This document shows positions 18,419-28,067 of a DNA stretch of 64,000 nucleotides, in pieces. Source of the DNA: DATFDN01 sp963818885 (GTDB lineage: Bacteria > Pseudomonadota > Alphaproteobacteria > Acetobacterales > Acetobacteraceae); contig CAWFTP010000004.1 of the NCBI GenBank assembly GCA_963818885.1, positions 576,738 through 640,737 on the forward strand. Direction: 5' to 3'. The translations under genes were made by a program, and so were the position numbers. Every line of letters starts with the position of its first letter. Positions within the stretch are counted from its first letter, which is position 1. The notes beneath the pieces are model-generated. The model was not told where the DNA came from. It saw only the letters and a list, made by a program, of their open reading frames with translations, and searched no databases.

Positions 18419-19807
18419 ATGATTCTTTCGACGTCATCGTCATCGGCGCCGGCCCTGGTGGCTACGTCTGCGCGATACGGGCGGCGCAGCTGGGGATGAA
18501 GGTTGCGTGCGTGGAGAAGCGGGCGACACTTGGGGGGACGTGCCTCAACATCGGCTGCATCCCGTCCAAGGCGCTGCTGCAATCGTCGGAGAACTTCGCC
18601 GCCGCGTCGCATGACTTCGCCGCGCACGGCGTGACGATCGACGCGGTCGGCCTCGACCTGCCGCGCATGATGGCGCGCAAGGACGAGGTGGTGGCGGCGA
18701 ATGTCAAGGGCGTGGAGTTCCTGTTCCGCAAGAACAGGGTGACCTGGCTAAAGGGCGCCGCCCGCATCAACGCGCCTGGCACGGTCGAGGTGGACGGCAC
18801 CGCCTACGCGACGAAGAACATCGTGATCGCAACCGGCAGCGAATCAGTGCCGCTGTCGGGAGTCGACGTCGATGAGGAGCGGATCGTCACCTCCACCGGC
18901 GCGCTCGCGCTGTCCACTGTGCCGAAGCGTCTCGCAGTAATCGGCGGCGGATATATCGGGCTCGAGCTTGGCAGCGTGTGGCGCCGGCTCGGCTCCGAGG
19001 TAACCGTGATCGAGTTCCTGGACCGCATCGTGCCCGGCATGGACGGGGAGATCGCCAAGGCGTTCGAGCGCATCCTGGCGAAGCAGGGTTTCAAGTTCCT
19101 TCTGCGCACCAAGGTCACGGGCGCGCGTGTCGGCAATGACGGCATCACCCTGACGCTTGAGCCCGCCGAGGGCGGCGAGGCGCGGGAGATCGTGGCGGAC
19201 GTGGTCCTGCTCTCGATCGGGCGGCGGGCGAACACCGGCGGGCTCGAATCTCGACGGCGTCGGCGTCGCGCTGGATGAGCGCGGGCGGGTGCGCGTCGAT
19301 GCGCATTGGGAGACGAACGTCCTCGGCATCTACGCGATCGGCGATGCGATCGCCGGGCCGATGCTCGCGCACAAGGCGGAGGAGGAGGGTGTCGCCGTCG
19401 CCGAGCGGATCGCCGGGCAGGCTGGGCACGTCAACTACGGCGTCATCCCAGGGGTCGTGTACACATGGCCGGAAGTGGCGGCGGTCGGCAAGATCGAGGA
19501 GGAGCTGAAGGCGGAAGGTGTCGAATACCGCGTCGGCAAGTTCCCTTTCACCGCCAACGGCCGCGCCCGCGCGCTCGGATATACCGATGGCTTCGTGAAG
19601 ATCCTCGCCGACAAGGCGACCGACCAAATACTGGGAGCACATATCATCGGCCCGGACGCCGGCACGCTGATCGCGGAGCTCGCGACCGCGATGGAATTCG
19701 GCGCCTCGGCCGAGGATGTCGGGCGCATCTGCCATGCGCATCCGACGCTCAGCGAGGCTGTGAAGGAGGCGGCGCTGGCGGTCGAGGGGCGGGCGATCCA
19801 CATCTAG
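18415..19807 (+). pseudogene. lpd: Dihydrolipoamide dehydrogenase (E3), frameshifted
   Basis: The flavoprotein that reoxidises lipoamide of the 2-oxoacid dehydrogenase complexes. The first part has the FAD motif VIVIGAGPGGYVCA, the redox-active GTCLNIGCIP and the NAD motif VIGGGYIGLELG. After VVLLSIGRRANTGGL the frame breaks. Removing one G near 19246 gives NLDGVGVALDERGRV and continues to YAIGDAIAG and the dimer-interface HAHPTLSEAVKEA. Length is 1393 = 3x464+1, and the repaired protein of 463 residues is normal. GTG is taken as start because NDSFDVIVIG is the usual beginning. As E3 is normally essential for the complex, a sequence error is likelier than a dead gene. Confidence 0.9.
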
Positions 19808-19811
19808 GACG

Positions 19812-20786
19812 ATGAAACCGCTCGCGCTCACGATGGGCGATCCCGCCGGGATCGGGGGGGAGATCACGCTGAAGGCGTGGCAGGCACTACGCGCGACCGG
19901 GCCCTGCTTCGCGGTGCTGACCGATCCTTCCGTCGAGGGGGAGACGAGATGCGTTGCGAACATCGCAGAGGCATTCTCCGTTTTCCCGACCGCGCTTCCG
20001 ATCCTTCCCGTGCCCCTTGCTTCGCCCGTCATGCTGGGACGGCCCGATAGCGCGAATGCGCCGGCTGTCATCGGCTCGATCGAACAGGCGACACGCCTCG
20101 CACTGTCGGGCGAGGCGGGCGGGGTCGTCACCAACCCGATCAGCAAGGCGGTCCTCTACGATGCAGGGTTCCGCTACCCGGGCCACACGGAGTTCCTCGC
20201 CGCGCTGACCGGCGTTCCGGGGCGGGAGGTGATGATGCTCGCGAGCCCAGTGCTGCGCGTCGTGCCGGTCACGGTGCACGTGTCCCTGCGCGACGCGCTG
20301 GCCGCGCTGAGCACGGAACGCATCGTCGCCGCGGCGCGGACCACGCACCAGGCGCTGCGCACGGATTTCGGCGTCGCCGCGCCGCGCCTCGCGGTCGCCG
20401 GGCTCAATCCCCATGCCGGCGAGGGCGGCGCCATGGGCGGCGAGGAGGCGGCCATCATCGTGCCCGCGATCGAGCGGCTGCGCGCCGAGGGAATCGACGT
20501 GTCCGGTCCCTGGCCGCCGGACACGATGTTCACCGAGGCCGCGCGCGCCCGCTACGACGCCGCGATCTGCATGTACCACGATCAGGCGCTGATTCCGCTC
20601 AAGACACTCGACATGCGCTCGGGCGTGAACGTCACGCTCGGCCTGCCGATCATCCGCACCTCACCCGACCACGGCACGGCATTCGACATCGCTGGAAAGG
20701 GCGTCGCGGAGCCGGATAGCCTGATCGCCGCGTTGCGCCTCGCGGCCCAGCTCGCCGCTACCCGGGCGCGGCACCCTGCACGTTGA
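19812..20786 (+). CDS. pdxA: 4-hydroxythreonine-4-phosphate dehydrogenase
   Basis: Oxidises 4-phosphohydroxy-L-threonine in DXP-dependent pyridoxal phosphate synthesis. LTMGDPAGIGGEI is the family start. The three metal histidines are in PGHTEFLA, LNPHAGEGG and MYHDQALIPLK, and SPDHGTAFDIAGKG is the C-terminal signature. At 324 residues it is normal length. It starts four bases after lpd ends, so it probably shares the TCA transcript. Its 3' end overlaps the convergent SMP-30 gene by 29 bases. Confidence 0.95.
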   Translation: MKPLALTMGDPAGIGGEITLKAWQALRATGPCFAVLTDPSVEGETRCVANIAEAFSVFPTALPILPVPLASPVMLGRPDSANAPAVIGSIEQATRLALSGEAGGVVTNPISKAVLYDAGFRYPGHTEFLAALTGVPGREVMMLASPVLRVVPVTVHVSLRDALAALSTERIVAAARTTHQALRTDFGVAAPRLAVAGLNPHAGEGGAMGGEEAAIIVPAIERLRAEGIDVSGPWPPDTMFTEAARARYDAAICMYHDQALIPLKTLDMRSGVNVTLGLPIIRTSPDHGTAFDIAGKGVAEPDSLIAALRLAAQLAATRARHPAR

Positions 20787-21952
20787 CGAGCAGCCCGTAG
20801 ATCGACTGGCTTGCAGCCATGAACAGGAAGTCGCGCTTCGGGCCGCCGAATGTCAGGTTGGCGCACACCTCCGGCAAGCGGATGCGGCCGAGCAGCTTGC
20901 CGGCCGGAGTTCCATACCGTAACGCCAGCATAGCCGAGCGGCGCGTTCGAGCCGACCCACAAATTGCCGGCGCGGTCGGCGCGCATCCCGTCGGGGCCGC
21001 AGTGCACGCCGTCGACCATGCAATCCGTGAACAGGCGCATGTTGGCGAGCTTCGTGCCCTGCACGTCGAAGGCATAGATCACGCCCTTGCCGCCTTGGCC
21101 GTTATCACCTGGTCCCGGCCCCGTGCTGATGAGGTAGAGCGTCTTGTAGTCGGGCGAGAAGCAGATGCCGTTCGGATCGGTCACCTGATCGCCGGGCACG
21201 ACCACATCGAGCGAACCGCTCGGGTCCCAGCGATAGGTGTTGCTTGGCAGCTCGCGGCGCAATCCGCCGATGATCCCGATGCCGTTGTTGCCGATGAACG
21301 GATCGTCGTGGCCGTCAGGGTTGGCCGGCCCGCCGGGCACGTCCGGATGGCCCTCGGTCAGCTGATCGCCATAAGGCGGATCGGTGAACCAGATGCTGCC
21401 GTCCGGATGCGGCGCCATGTCGTTGGGCGAGTTGAGCGGCTTGCCGTTGTAGTTGTTGGCAATGACCGTGAGTGTGCCGTCCGGCTCCCACCGCACGATG
21501 CGGCGGAAGAAGTCCTGCGCGGAGATCTGCCTGCCCTGGAAGTCGAACGTGTTGCCGTTGCTGTTGTACGACGGCACGCGGAAGGCGGAGACCCGCCCCG
21601 TCTCCCACAGGTAGCGGTACTGGACGTTGCCCTTCACGTCGCTGAAGACGAGGTACTGGCCCTCGCTGGACCAGGCCGGCCCCTCGGCCCATTTGGCGCC
21701 GGTCCACAGACGATGGATGGCGGCGAGGCCCACCAGGTACTGCTTGAACGACGGATCGACCACGATGATGTCCGGATCGGGATAGATCGAGGGCGGCGCG
21801 AAGCGACCCCATTGGCGGGGCGGGTTGCTGATGACGGTCGCCGGGTTGCCGAGCGCCGGCTTCTCCTGCCCCCAGGCCAGTGTCGGCACCAGCGGTGCCG
21901 CCGCCGCTCCGACCAGGAGGCCGCGGCGCGACAGTCCCGTTCGCGTGTGCAT
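20758..21952 (-). pseudogene. SMP-30/gluconolactonase-like protein, Tat-exported, frameshifted
   Basis: The start at 21952 has a strong GGGGAAGGGGAAG site and opens a Tat signal (LSRRGLLVGAAAA) cut near AWG. The beta-propeller body includes AKWAEGPAWSSEGQYLVFSD, NSPNDMAPHPDGSIWFTDPP and DPNGICFSPDYKTLY, typical of the SMP-30/LRE lactonase family. After GVTVWN the frame shifts; removing one base near 20908 gives NPAGKLLGRIRLPEVCANLT and the natural end at 20758. Total length 1195 = 3x398+1. The restored enzyme would be periplasmic and calcium-dependent, hydrolysing a sugar lactone or related ester; the substrate is unknown. Confidence 0.85.
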
Positions 21953-22035
21953 GCGCTTCCCCTTCCCCCGATGGTTGTCCGCCAAGCGAACGACCCGGGC
22001 GGGCGGGCGTCAACGCAAGAGAGGGTGACCGGGCG

Positions 22036-23910
22036 CTATTCCGCCGCCAGCTTGACCGGTTTGGGCCGCGGAATGTCGCGGCCGAGCAGGACCTCGTGTG
22101 CCAGCAGCGCCTGCGCGCCTTCCTCCAGCACGTCGCGGTTTTCATTCAGGATTCCGACCGCGCGGTGCAATGCCGCGTCGAGGTACGAGCGCACCGCGGC
22201 GTCGATCTCATGCGCCGTCTCCTCGCTGTAGGGCGCACGACCCCAGAGCGGCCCCTTCGGCTGGTTCAGGAACTGGCTGGCCGGCTCAGCCTCCCAGGCG
22301 ACCGGGCCGAGCCCGTCATCCATCCCGTAGCGCATGACGATCGCCCGCGCGATGGAGGTCGCCTTGTTGAGGTCGTCCGCCGCGCCCGTGGAGATATCGG
22401 GACCGATCAGCATCTCGGCGGCGCGCCCACCCATCAGCACCGCCATCTTGTCGAGCAGCTCCTGCCGGCCCATCAGGAAGCGGTCCTCGGTCGGGTGCTG
22501 CATCGTATAGCCGAGCGCCCCGACCCCACGCGGGATGATCGAGATCTTCTCCACCGGATCGGTGCCGGGGATCGCGAGCGCGACCAGCGCGTGACCCATC
22601 TCGTGATAGGCGACGGTGCGCCGCTCTCGCGGGATCAGGATGCGCGACTTCTTCTCGAGCCCGGCGACGACACGCTCCACGGCCTCGGTGAAGTCCTCCA
22701 TCCCGATGGACGAGGCGCCGCGGCGGGTCGCAAGCATCGCCGCCTCGTTGATGAGGTTGGCGATGTCCGCGCCGGTGAATCCCGGCGTGAGCGCGGCCAG
22801 GTCTTCGAGCCGCACGTCGGGGGAGAGCGGCTTCCCCTTAATGTGCAGGCGCAGGATCTCGACCCGGCCCTTGCGGTCGGCGCGGTCGACCAGCACTTGG
22901 CGGTCGAACCGGCCAGCGCGCAACAAGGCCTGATCCATGATCTCCGGCCGATTGGTGGCGGCGAGGACGACCACGGGAACCGTGTTGCGCTCGAACCCGT
23001 CCATCTCGGCGAGGAGCTGGTTCAGCGTCTGCTCCTTCTCGTCCCCGCCGGAGGTGGGGCCGGCGTTGCGGGCGCGGCCGAGCGCGTCGAGCTCGTCGAT
23101 AAAGATGATGCAGGGAGCGGTCTTGCGCGCTTTCTCGAACAGGTCGCGCACGCGCGAGGCGCCGACGCCCACGAACATCTCCACGAACTCGGCGCCGTTG
23201 GTGGAGAAGAACGGCACGCCTGCTTCGCCCGCGACAGCGCGGGCAAGCAGGGTCTTTCCGGTCCCCGGCGGGCCGATCAGCAAGATGCCGCTCGGCACAT
23301 GCGCGCCCAGGCGACCGAACTCCTTCGGGTGCTTGAGGAACTCGACGATCTCGCGCAGCTCTTCCTTGGCTTCGTCGACGCCGGCGACATCGGCGAAGGT
23401 GGTCTTGATCCCGGTCTCGGCCGCGAGCTTGGCGCGGCTGCGCCCGACCTGCATGAGCCCGCCCAGGCCGCCGCCCGCACCGCCGCCCATGAAGCGCGCG
23501 GCGAGGAACCAAAGGCCAACGAACAGCAGCGGCGGGATGATCCAGGACAGGAGTGCCGAGTCCGAGCTGGAGGGCGCGGCGGAGTAGGTCACGCCGTGCT
23601 TCTGCAGGTCGGCGGCGAGCGAGGCCGGGACCTGCCGGGTGACGAACTTGGCGTCCCCGTTCTTTTGCGGCTCGGTCAGCGTTCCGTGGATCTGCTCGCC
23701 GGAGACGACGACGTCCTTGACCTTGCCCTGGTCGAGAAGGGTCTGGAACTGACTGTAGGGAATGACATCGGTACCGGCTTTCGCCCCCTGCTGGCCACGG
23801 CTGGACAACAGCCCCGCGAACATGAGCCCGAACAGCAGGAGCCAGACCCACCACAGATTGAAGCGAGGGTTCGGTTGACCGGAACGTTGCGGCGAGCGAG
23901 GGACCGGCAC
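22036..23910 (-). CDS. ftsH: ATP-dependent zinc metalloprotease FtsH
   Basis: A membrane AAA+ protease of 624 residues. Two transmembrane segments (about 18-36 and 118-140) flank a periplasmic domain. Walker A is GPPGTGKT, Walker B IIFIDELDALG, the arginine-finger region follows AATNRPEIMD, and the zinc site is HEMGH in place of the usual HEAGH. The third ligand lies in GAADDLNKATSIAR. The Met substitution and the neighbours (sulfatase, lactonase, no hpt/tilS) suggest an accessory paralogue rather than the housekeeping FtsH. It degrades misfolded membrane and some cytosolic proteins. It is 96 bases downstream of the sulfatase gene. Confidence 0.93.
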   Translation of the reverse strand: MPVPRSPQRSGQPNPRFNLWWVWLLLFGLMFAGLLSSRGQQGAKAGTDVIPYSQFQTLLDQGKVKDVVVSGEQIHGTLTEPQKNGDAKFVTRQVPASLAADLQKHGVTYSAAPSSSDSALLSWIIPPLLFVGLWFLAARFMGGGAGGGLGGLMQVGRSRAKLAAETGIKTTFADVAGVDEAKEELREIVEFLKHPKEFGRLGAHVPSGILLIGPPGTGKTLLARAVAGEAGVPFFSTNGAEFVEMFVGVGASRVRDLFEKARKTAPCIIFIDELDALGRARNAGPTSGGDEKEQTLNQLLAEMDGFERNTVPVVVLAATNRPEIMDQALLRAGRFDRQVLVDRADRKGRVEILRLHIKGKPLSPDVRLEDLAALTPGFTGADIANLINEAAMLATRRGASSIGMEDFTEAVERVVAGLEKKSRILIPRERRTVAYHEMGHALVALAIPGTDPVEKISIIPRGVGALGYTMQHPTEDRFLMGRQELLDKMAVLMGGRAAEMLIGPDISTGAADDLNKATSIARAIVMRYGMDDGLGPVAWEAEPASQFLNQPKGPLWGRAPYSEETAHEIDAAVRSYLDAALHRAVGILNENRDVLEEGAQALLAHEVLLGRDIPRPKPVKLAAE

Positions 23911-24006
23911 GCGGCTCTCCTGGGTGGCCTGCGCCTCATGTCGGAGCCGAGGCCCCGGCGGGCAACCGGCGGGAGATCAAGAGTTCGCGGAAGGGGGGAT
24001 CGAGCC

Positions 24007-26386
24007 CTATTGCCTGGCGAGTGCGATGCGAATCGCCTCCGCCGGCGAGACGAGATGATCGCTGCTCTCGGCGGCTTCGGCGATGGCGATCTCGACCCCC
24101 TTGACCGTGCCATTGAAGGCGTTGCCGCGCGGCCCGTAATCCTGTGACACGGGCGAGCCGCTATCGTGTCCGACATCGCAACCGTCGTCGGCGGAAAACA
24201 CCATCGCCGCCGTGGCGGCGACCTTGCCGGTGCCGACCTCCTCGCCATTGACGTAGAGGGTCGCCGTCCCGCCTTTGCCGAGGCCGCCGCCGTCATAGGC
24301 GAACTCCATCCGCACCTGGCAATCGCCCGTCGGCAGGGGCTTCGCCGCCTCGACGTAGAAATACTGGATGCCCAGCAGGTTGTAACAGTATTTCAGCTTG
24401 CCGCCCTTGGCGTACAGGCTCCAGCCGCCGATGTTGCCGCCCTGGGCGATGATCACGCCTTCCGCCCCGGCGGCGGGAACCGTGATCTCGGCGGTCACCG
24501 AGTGGGATTTGTTCTTGACGCTGATGACCGAGTTCTCCGACAGCTGGCCCATGCCGCCGAACAGGATCTGCCGGTCTCCCCTGATCAGGACCGGGCGGCC
24601 GGCGGTGTCCGGATTCATCCGTCTGCCCGGGTCGTCGTCCATCGGTAGCACGTTGTAGCGCGTCGCCTCGATCAGCCAGAGCCGCTGCAACTCGTGCAGC
24701 TTCTCGGGCATCGCCTTGGCGAGATTGTTCGCCTGGCTCCAGTCCTTGCTGGTGTCGTAGAGTTCCCAGACATCGTCGTCGAAGGCCGGCGTCGCCTCGC
24801 CGATCAGCAGCCAGGGCGTCTTGTGACGGGTCACCGCCGTCCATCCCTTGTGGTAGATGCCGCGGTTGCCGAACATCTCGAAATACTGCGTCTCGTGGCG
24901 TTCGGCCGCCTTCGCATCGTTGAAGGTGTACAGCCATGCTGACGCCCTGGATCGGCATCTGCGCCACCCCATTCACGAAGTCCGGCTCGGGGATTCCCGC
25001 AGCCTCGAGAAGAGTGGGCGCGATGTCGATGACGTGGTGGAATTGCGTGCGGATCTCGCCCTTGCCCGGGAACCCGTTGGGCCAGTGCACGATGGTGCCG
25101 TTGCGGGTGCCGCCCCAGTGCGACGCGACCTGCTTGGTCCACTGATAGGGGGTGTTCATCGCGTGCGCCCAGCCGACGGCGTAGTGGTTGTATGAGTCCG
25201 GGCCGCCGAGGCGATCGATCCGGGCGTTCAGGAAGGCCGGCGTCTCGAGCGCGGCGGCACCGTTGAAGTTGATCATCTCGTTGAAGGTGCCGTTAAGGGT
25301 GCCTTCGGCCGAGGCGCCGTTGTCGCCGATGATGTAGAATATGAGGGTGTCGTCGAGCAGGTTCAGTTTCTCGATGCTGTCCAGCAGGCGGCCGATATGG
25401 TGGTCGGTGTATTCCAGGAACCCGGCATAGACCTCCATCTGCCGGCGCAAGACGGGTTTCAGATCCTCCGGCATCTCGTCCCAGGCCGGAATCTCCTTGT
25501 GGCGGGCGGTCAACTCGCAATCGGACGGAATGACACCGAGCGCCTTCTGCCGGGCGAACGTCGCTTCGCGCAACTTGTCCCAGCCGTCGTCGAACTTGCC
25601 CTTGTACTTGTCGGCCCATTCCGGTGGCACGTGGTGCGGCGCGTGCGTGGCGCCGGGCGCGAAATAGACGAAGAACGGCTTGTCCGCCGCCAGCGCCTTC
25701 TGCTGGCCGATCCACGCCATCGCCTTGTCGGTCATGTCGGCCATGAAGTGGTAGCCCTCTTCCGGCGTCTTCTTCACTTCGACCGGCGTGGTCCCTTCAT
25801 AAAGCGTCGGATACCATTGGTGCGCCTCGCCGCCGATGAACCCGTAGAAATACTCGAAGCCGCCGCCTCCCGTGGGCCATGCATCGAACGGCCCGACCGG
25901 GCTCGTCTCCCAGACCGGGACCTCGTGGCACTTGCCGAACTGCGCCGTGCAATAGCCGTTCAGCTTGAGCGTGCGGGCGATCGGCGAGGCGGTGTTGGGA
26001 AGCACGGAGCTGTAGCCGGGCGAGCCGCTGGCGATCTCGGTGATGCCGCCCATGCCGACCGCGTGGTGGTTGCGTCCGGTCAGCAGCGCCTGGCGGGTTG
26101 GCGAGCACAGCGCGGTGGTGTGAAAGCGATTGTACTTCAGTCCGCCGGCGGCCAGTCGCTCGGCGGCGGGCGTCTGGCAGGGACCGCCGAAGGCGCTCGA
26201 CGAACCGAAGCCCGCGTCGTCGAGCAGGATGACCAGAATGTTGGGTGCGCCCTTTGGCGGACGCAGTCGCTCGATGGCCGGGTATTTGGTGTCCGGATCC
26301 TTGGCGTCATAGGTGACCAGGCCGGTTCTCGGCCGGTCTGGCATCGGAAGCACATTGCGGTGCCGCTTGTTGTTCGAGTCGGTCAT
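24007..26386 (-). pseudogene. Arylsulfatase, large form, frameshifted
   Basis: An alkaline-phosphatase-superfamily sulfatase. NILVILLDDAGFG holds the metal aspartates. CSPTRQALLTGRN is the C-x-P-x-R motif in which Cys becomes formylglycine, so an FGE maturase is needed from elsewhere. After IQGVSMA the frame breaks; deleting one base near 24931 yields YTFNDAKAAERHETQYFEMF and continues to 24007. Total length is 2380 = 3x793+1, so the repaired protein of about 792 residues matches the long AtsA/AtsD class, whose C-terminal beta-domain (ITVPAAGAEGVIIAQGGN) is present. No signal peptide is evident. Likely role: release of sulfate from organosulfates. Confidence 0.88.
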
Positions 26387-26526
26387 CGGTGTTTTCCCGC
26401 CCGGCGGTATTGATTTCGGGTGATTGGAGTGCCCGCGGGCCTTACCGTAACCAACGTCTGGCCGTGACGAAGGCGTAATAGCAAGTCGCCTGCCGGCCGG
26501 ATGGTATTGGGCGAGTCATTCAGGTT

Positions 26527-27576
26527 CTACGGTCGTGCCTCCAGGATCATGTTGAACGGTGTGTCGGTCGCCCGGCGGAAGCGCGAGAAGCCGGCGCCCA
26601 TCACCACCTCCCGCAGCCGCGCCTCCCCCGCTTGGGCACCCAGCGCCGGGCCGTCGTGTGCCAGGGATACCGGGACGCAGATCAGCGCGGAGGCGCCGAA
26701 ATACACGCGGCCCACGGGATTGAGGTTCTGCTCCACCGTATCGCCGGCCGCGGGCTCCACGATCATGCAGCTGCCGTCTGGCTTGAGCGCTTGCCAGGCA
26801 TGGCGGGCGGCGCCTCCGGGATCGGCCATGTCGTGCAGGCAGTCGAAGAAGGCGATGAAGTCGAGGTCGCGCTCCTTATAGCTGGTCGCGTTCGCCGCCT
26901 CGAATCGCGCGTTCGTCACGCCGGCTTCCTGCGCGCGCTGGCGCGCCACGACGATCGACGCGGGATGGTAGTCGTAGCCGACGAACTCCGACTTCGGGAA
27001 CGCCTTCGCCATCAGGATGGTGCTGGCGCCGTGGCCGCAGCCGATGTCGGCGGCGCGCGCGCCGCGTTCGAGCTTCTCTACCACCCCGTCGAGCGCCGGC
27101 AGCCACGCGCCGATCAGGTTGGCGTTGTAGCCGGGGCGGAAGAAGCGTTCGCAGCCCTGGAAGAGGCACTGGTGGTGCTCGCCCCATTCCATGCCGCCCC
27201 CGGTCCGGAAGTTCTCGAGGGCGCGCCCGCGGACGTGGAACAGGTCCTCGACCAGCATGTAGGCGCCGGGCAGATCGACCGGCCCGTCGGGATCGGCGAG
27301 GCAGGCGGCCTGCTCGGCATTGAGCGAATAGGTGCCGGAGGCGGGGTCGTAATCTACATAGCCGCCGGCGGCCTGATTGCCGAGCCATTCGCGCACATAG
27401 CGTTCGTTGGTGTCGGTCCGCCGCGCCAGCTCGGCGGGCGTCGCCTTGCCCGTGGCGAGCTCGCGGTAAAGCCCCAGCTCGTCGCCGATAAGCATCAGCA
27501 CCGCGCTCATGGCGGCGCCGAGATCGCCGACCGCCTTGCCCAGGAACGCGTGCAGCTTGTCCGTGTCGAATGCCAT
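26527..27576 (-). CDS. SAM-dependent methyltransferase with N-terminal winged helix
   Basis: A 349-residue class I methyltransferase. The N-terminal about 90 residues form a winged-helix dimerisation region (ELGLYRELATGKATPAELAR and NERYVREWLGNQAAGGYVD). The Rossmann part has motif I AADIGCGHGAST, then FVGYDYHPASI and FIAFFDCLHDMADP. This architecture is that of the Rv2258c-like family, whose substrates are small and mostly unknown. The start at 27576 has GGAGG six bases before it; the frame runs further up without protein character. It is a single gene with about 220 bases of upstream DNA. Confidence 0.85.
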   Translation of the reverse strand: MAFDTDKLHAFLGKAVGDLGAAMSAVLMLIGDELGLYRELATGKATPAELARRTDTNERYVREWLGNQAAGGYVDYDPASGTYSLNAEQAACLADPDGPVDLPGAYMLVEDLFHVRGRALENFRTGGGMEWGEHHQCLFQGCERFFRPGYNANLIGAWLPALDGVVEKLERGARAADIGCGHGASTILMAKAFPKSEFVGYDYHPASIVVARQRAQEAGVTNARFEAANATSYKERDLDFIAFFDCLHDMADPGGAARHAWQALKPDGSCMIVEPAAGDTVEQNLNPVGRVYFGASALICVPVSLAHDGPALGAQAGEARLREVVMGAGFSRFRRATDTPFNMILEARP

Positions 27577-27796
27577 GCGGTGCCTCCACTCGGTTTCCAT
27601 TGTTATCGGCTCAGGGTTTTTGAGCGACGCACTCTGCGTAACTGGCGGCGGCGTGGTCAACACAAAACGAAGAAGTGCAACGTTACTAACTTGGACGAAC
27701 GTGACGTGGATCACAGCATACACGCGAAGGTTGCTAATGCTAGCGATCCCTTCCTACGCGGTCATGCTAAGGCCGAGATTGGGGAGTTTGGATAGA

Positions 27797-28067
27797 GTGG
27801 CTGGCGCGAGACGCAGCGTTGCTATCCTCGGCGGCGCGGACGGCCCGATGCCGCAGGCGTTGCGTGCCGCCGCCGTCTCGGAATGGAGGGCTGCCCGCCT
27901 GCGCGTCGCCGGGGTCATCGCCGCGGCGCACAACCTGCCGTACGTGCAGCGCGGGATTCCTGCGCGATAGCGGCTCCGGCGAGGCCCATTCGTGGCAGTC
28001 CATCGCTCCTAACGCGGCGCGGCTGCCCGCCGATGCCGGCGTGATCCGGGATTGGCTCAGCGTGTAG
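27797..28067 (+). pseudogene. Possible DUF2478-like gene remnant
   Basis: From a GTG at 27797 one frame gives RRSVAILGGADGPMPQAL and LRVAGVIAAAHNLP. After a shift near 27940 another frame gives CRTCSAGFLRDSGSGEAHS and runs to a stop at 28067. The order (a short beta-strand start, LRVAGVI, a Cys-rich SAGFLRD-SGE segment) recalls DUF2478 proteins linked to molybdenum uptake, recognised from memory only. The product would be only about 90 residues against roughly 160-180 in the family, and it overlaps the convergent TPR gene, so it is probably a truncated remnant. Confidence 0.3.
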
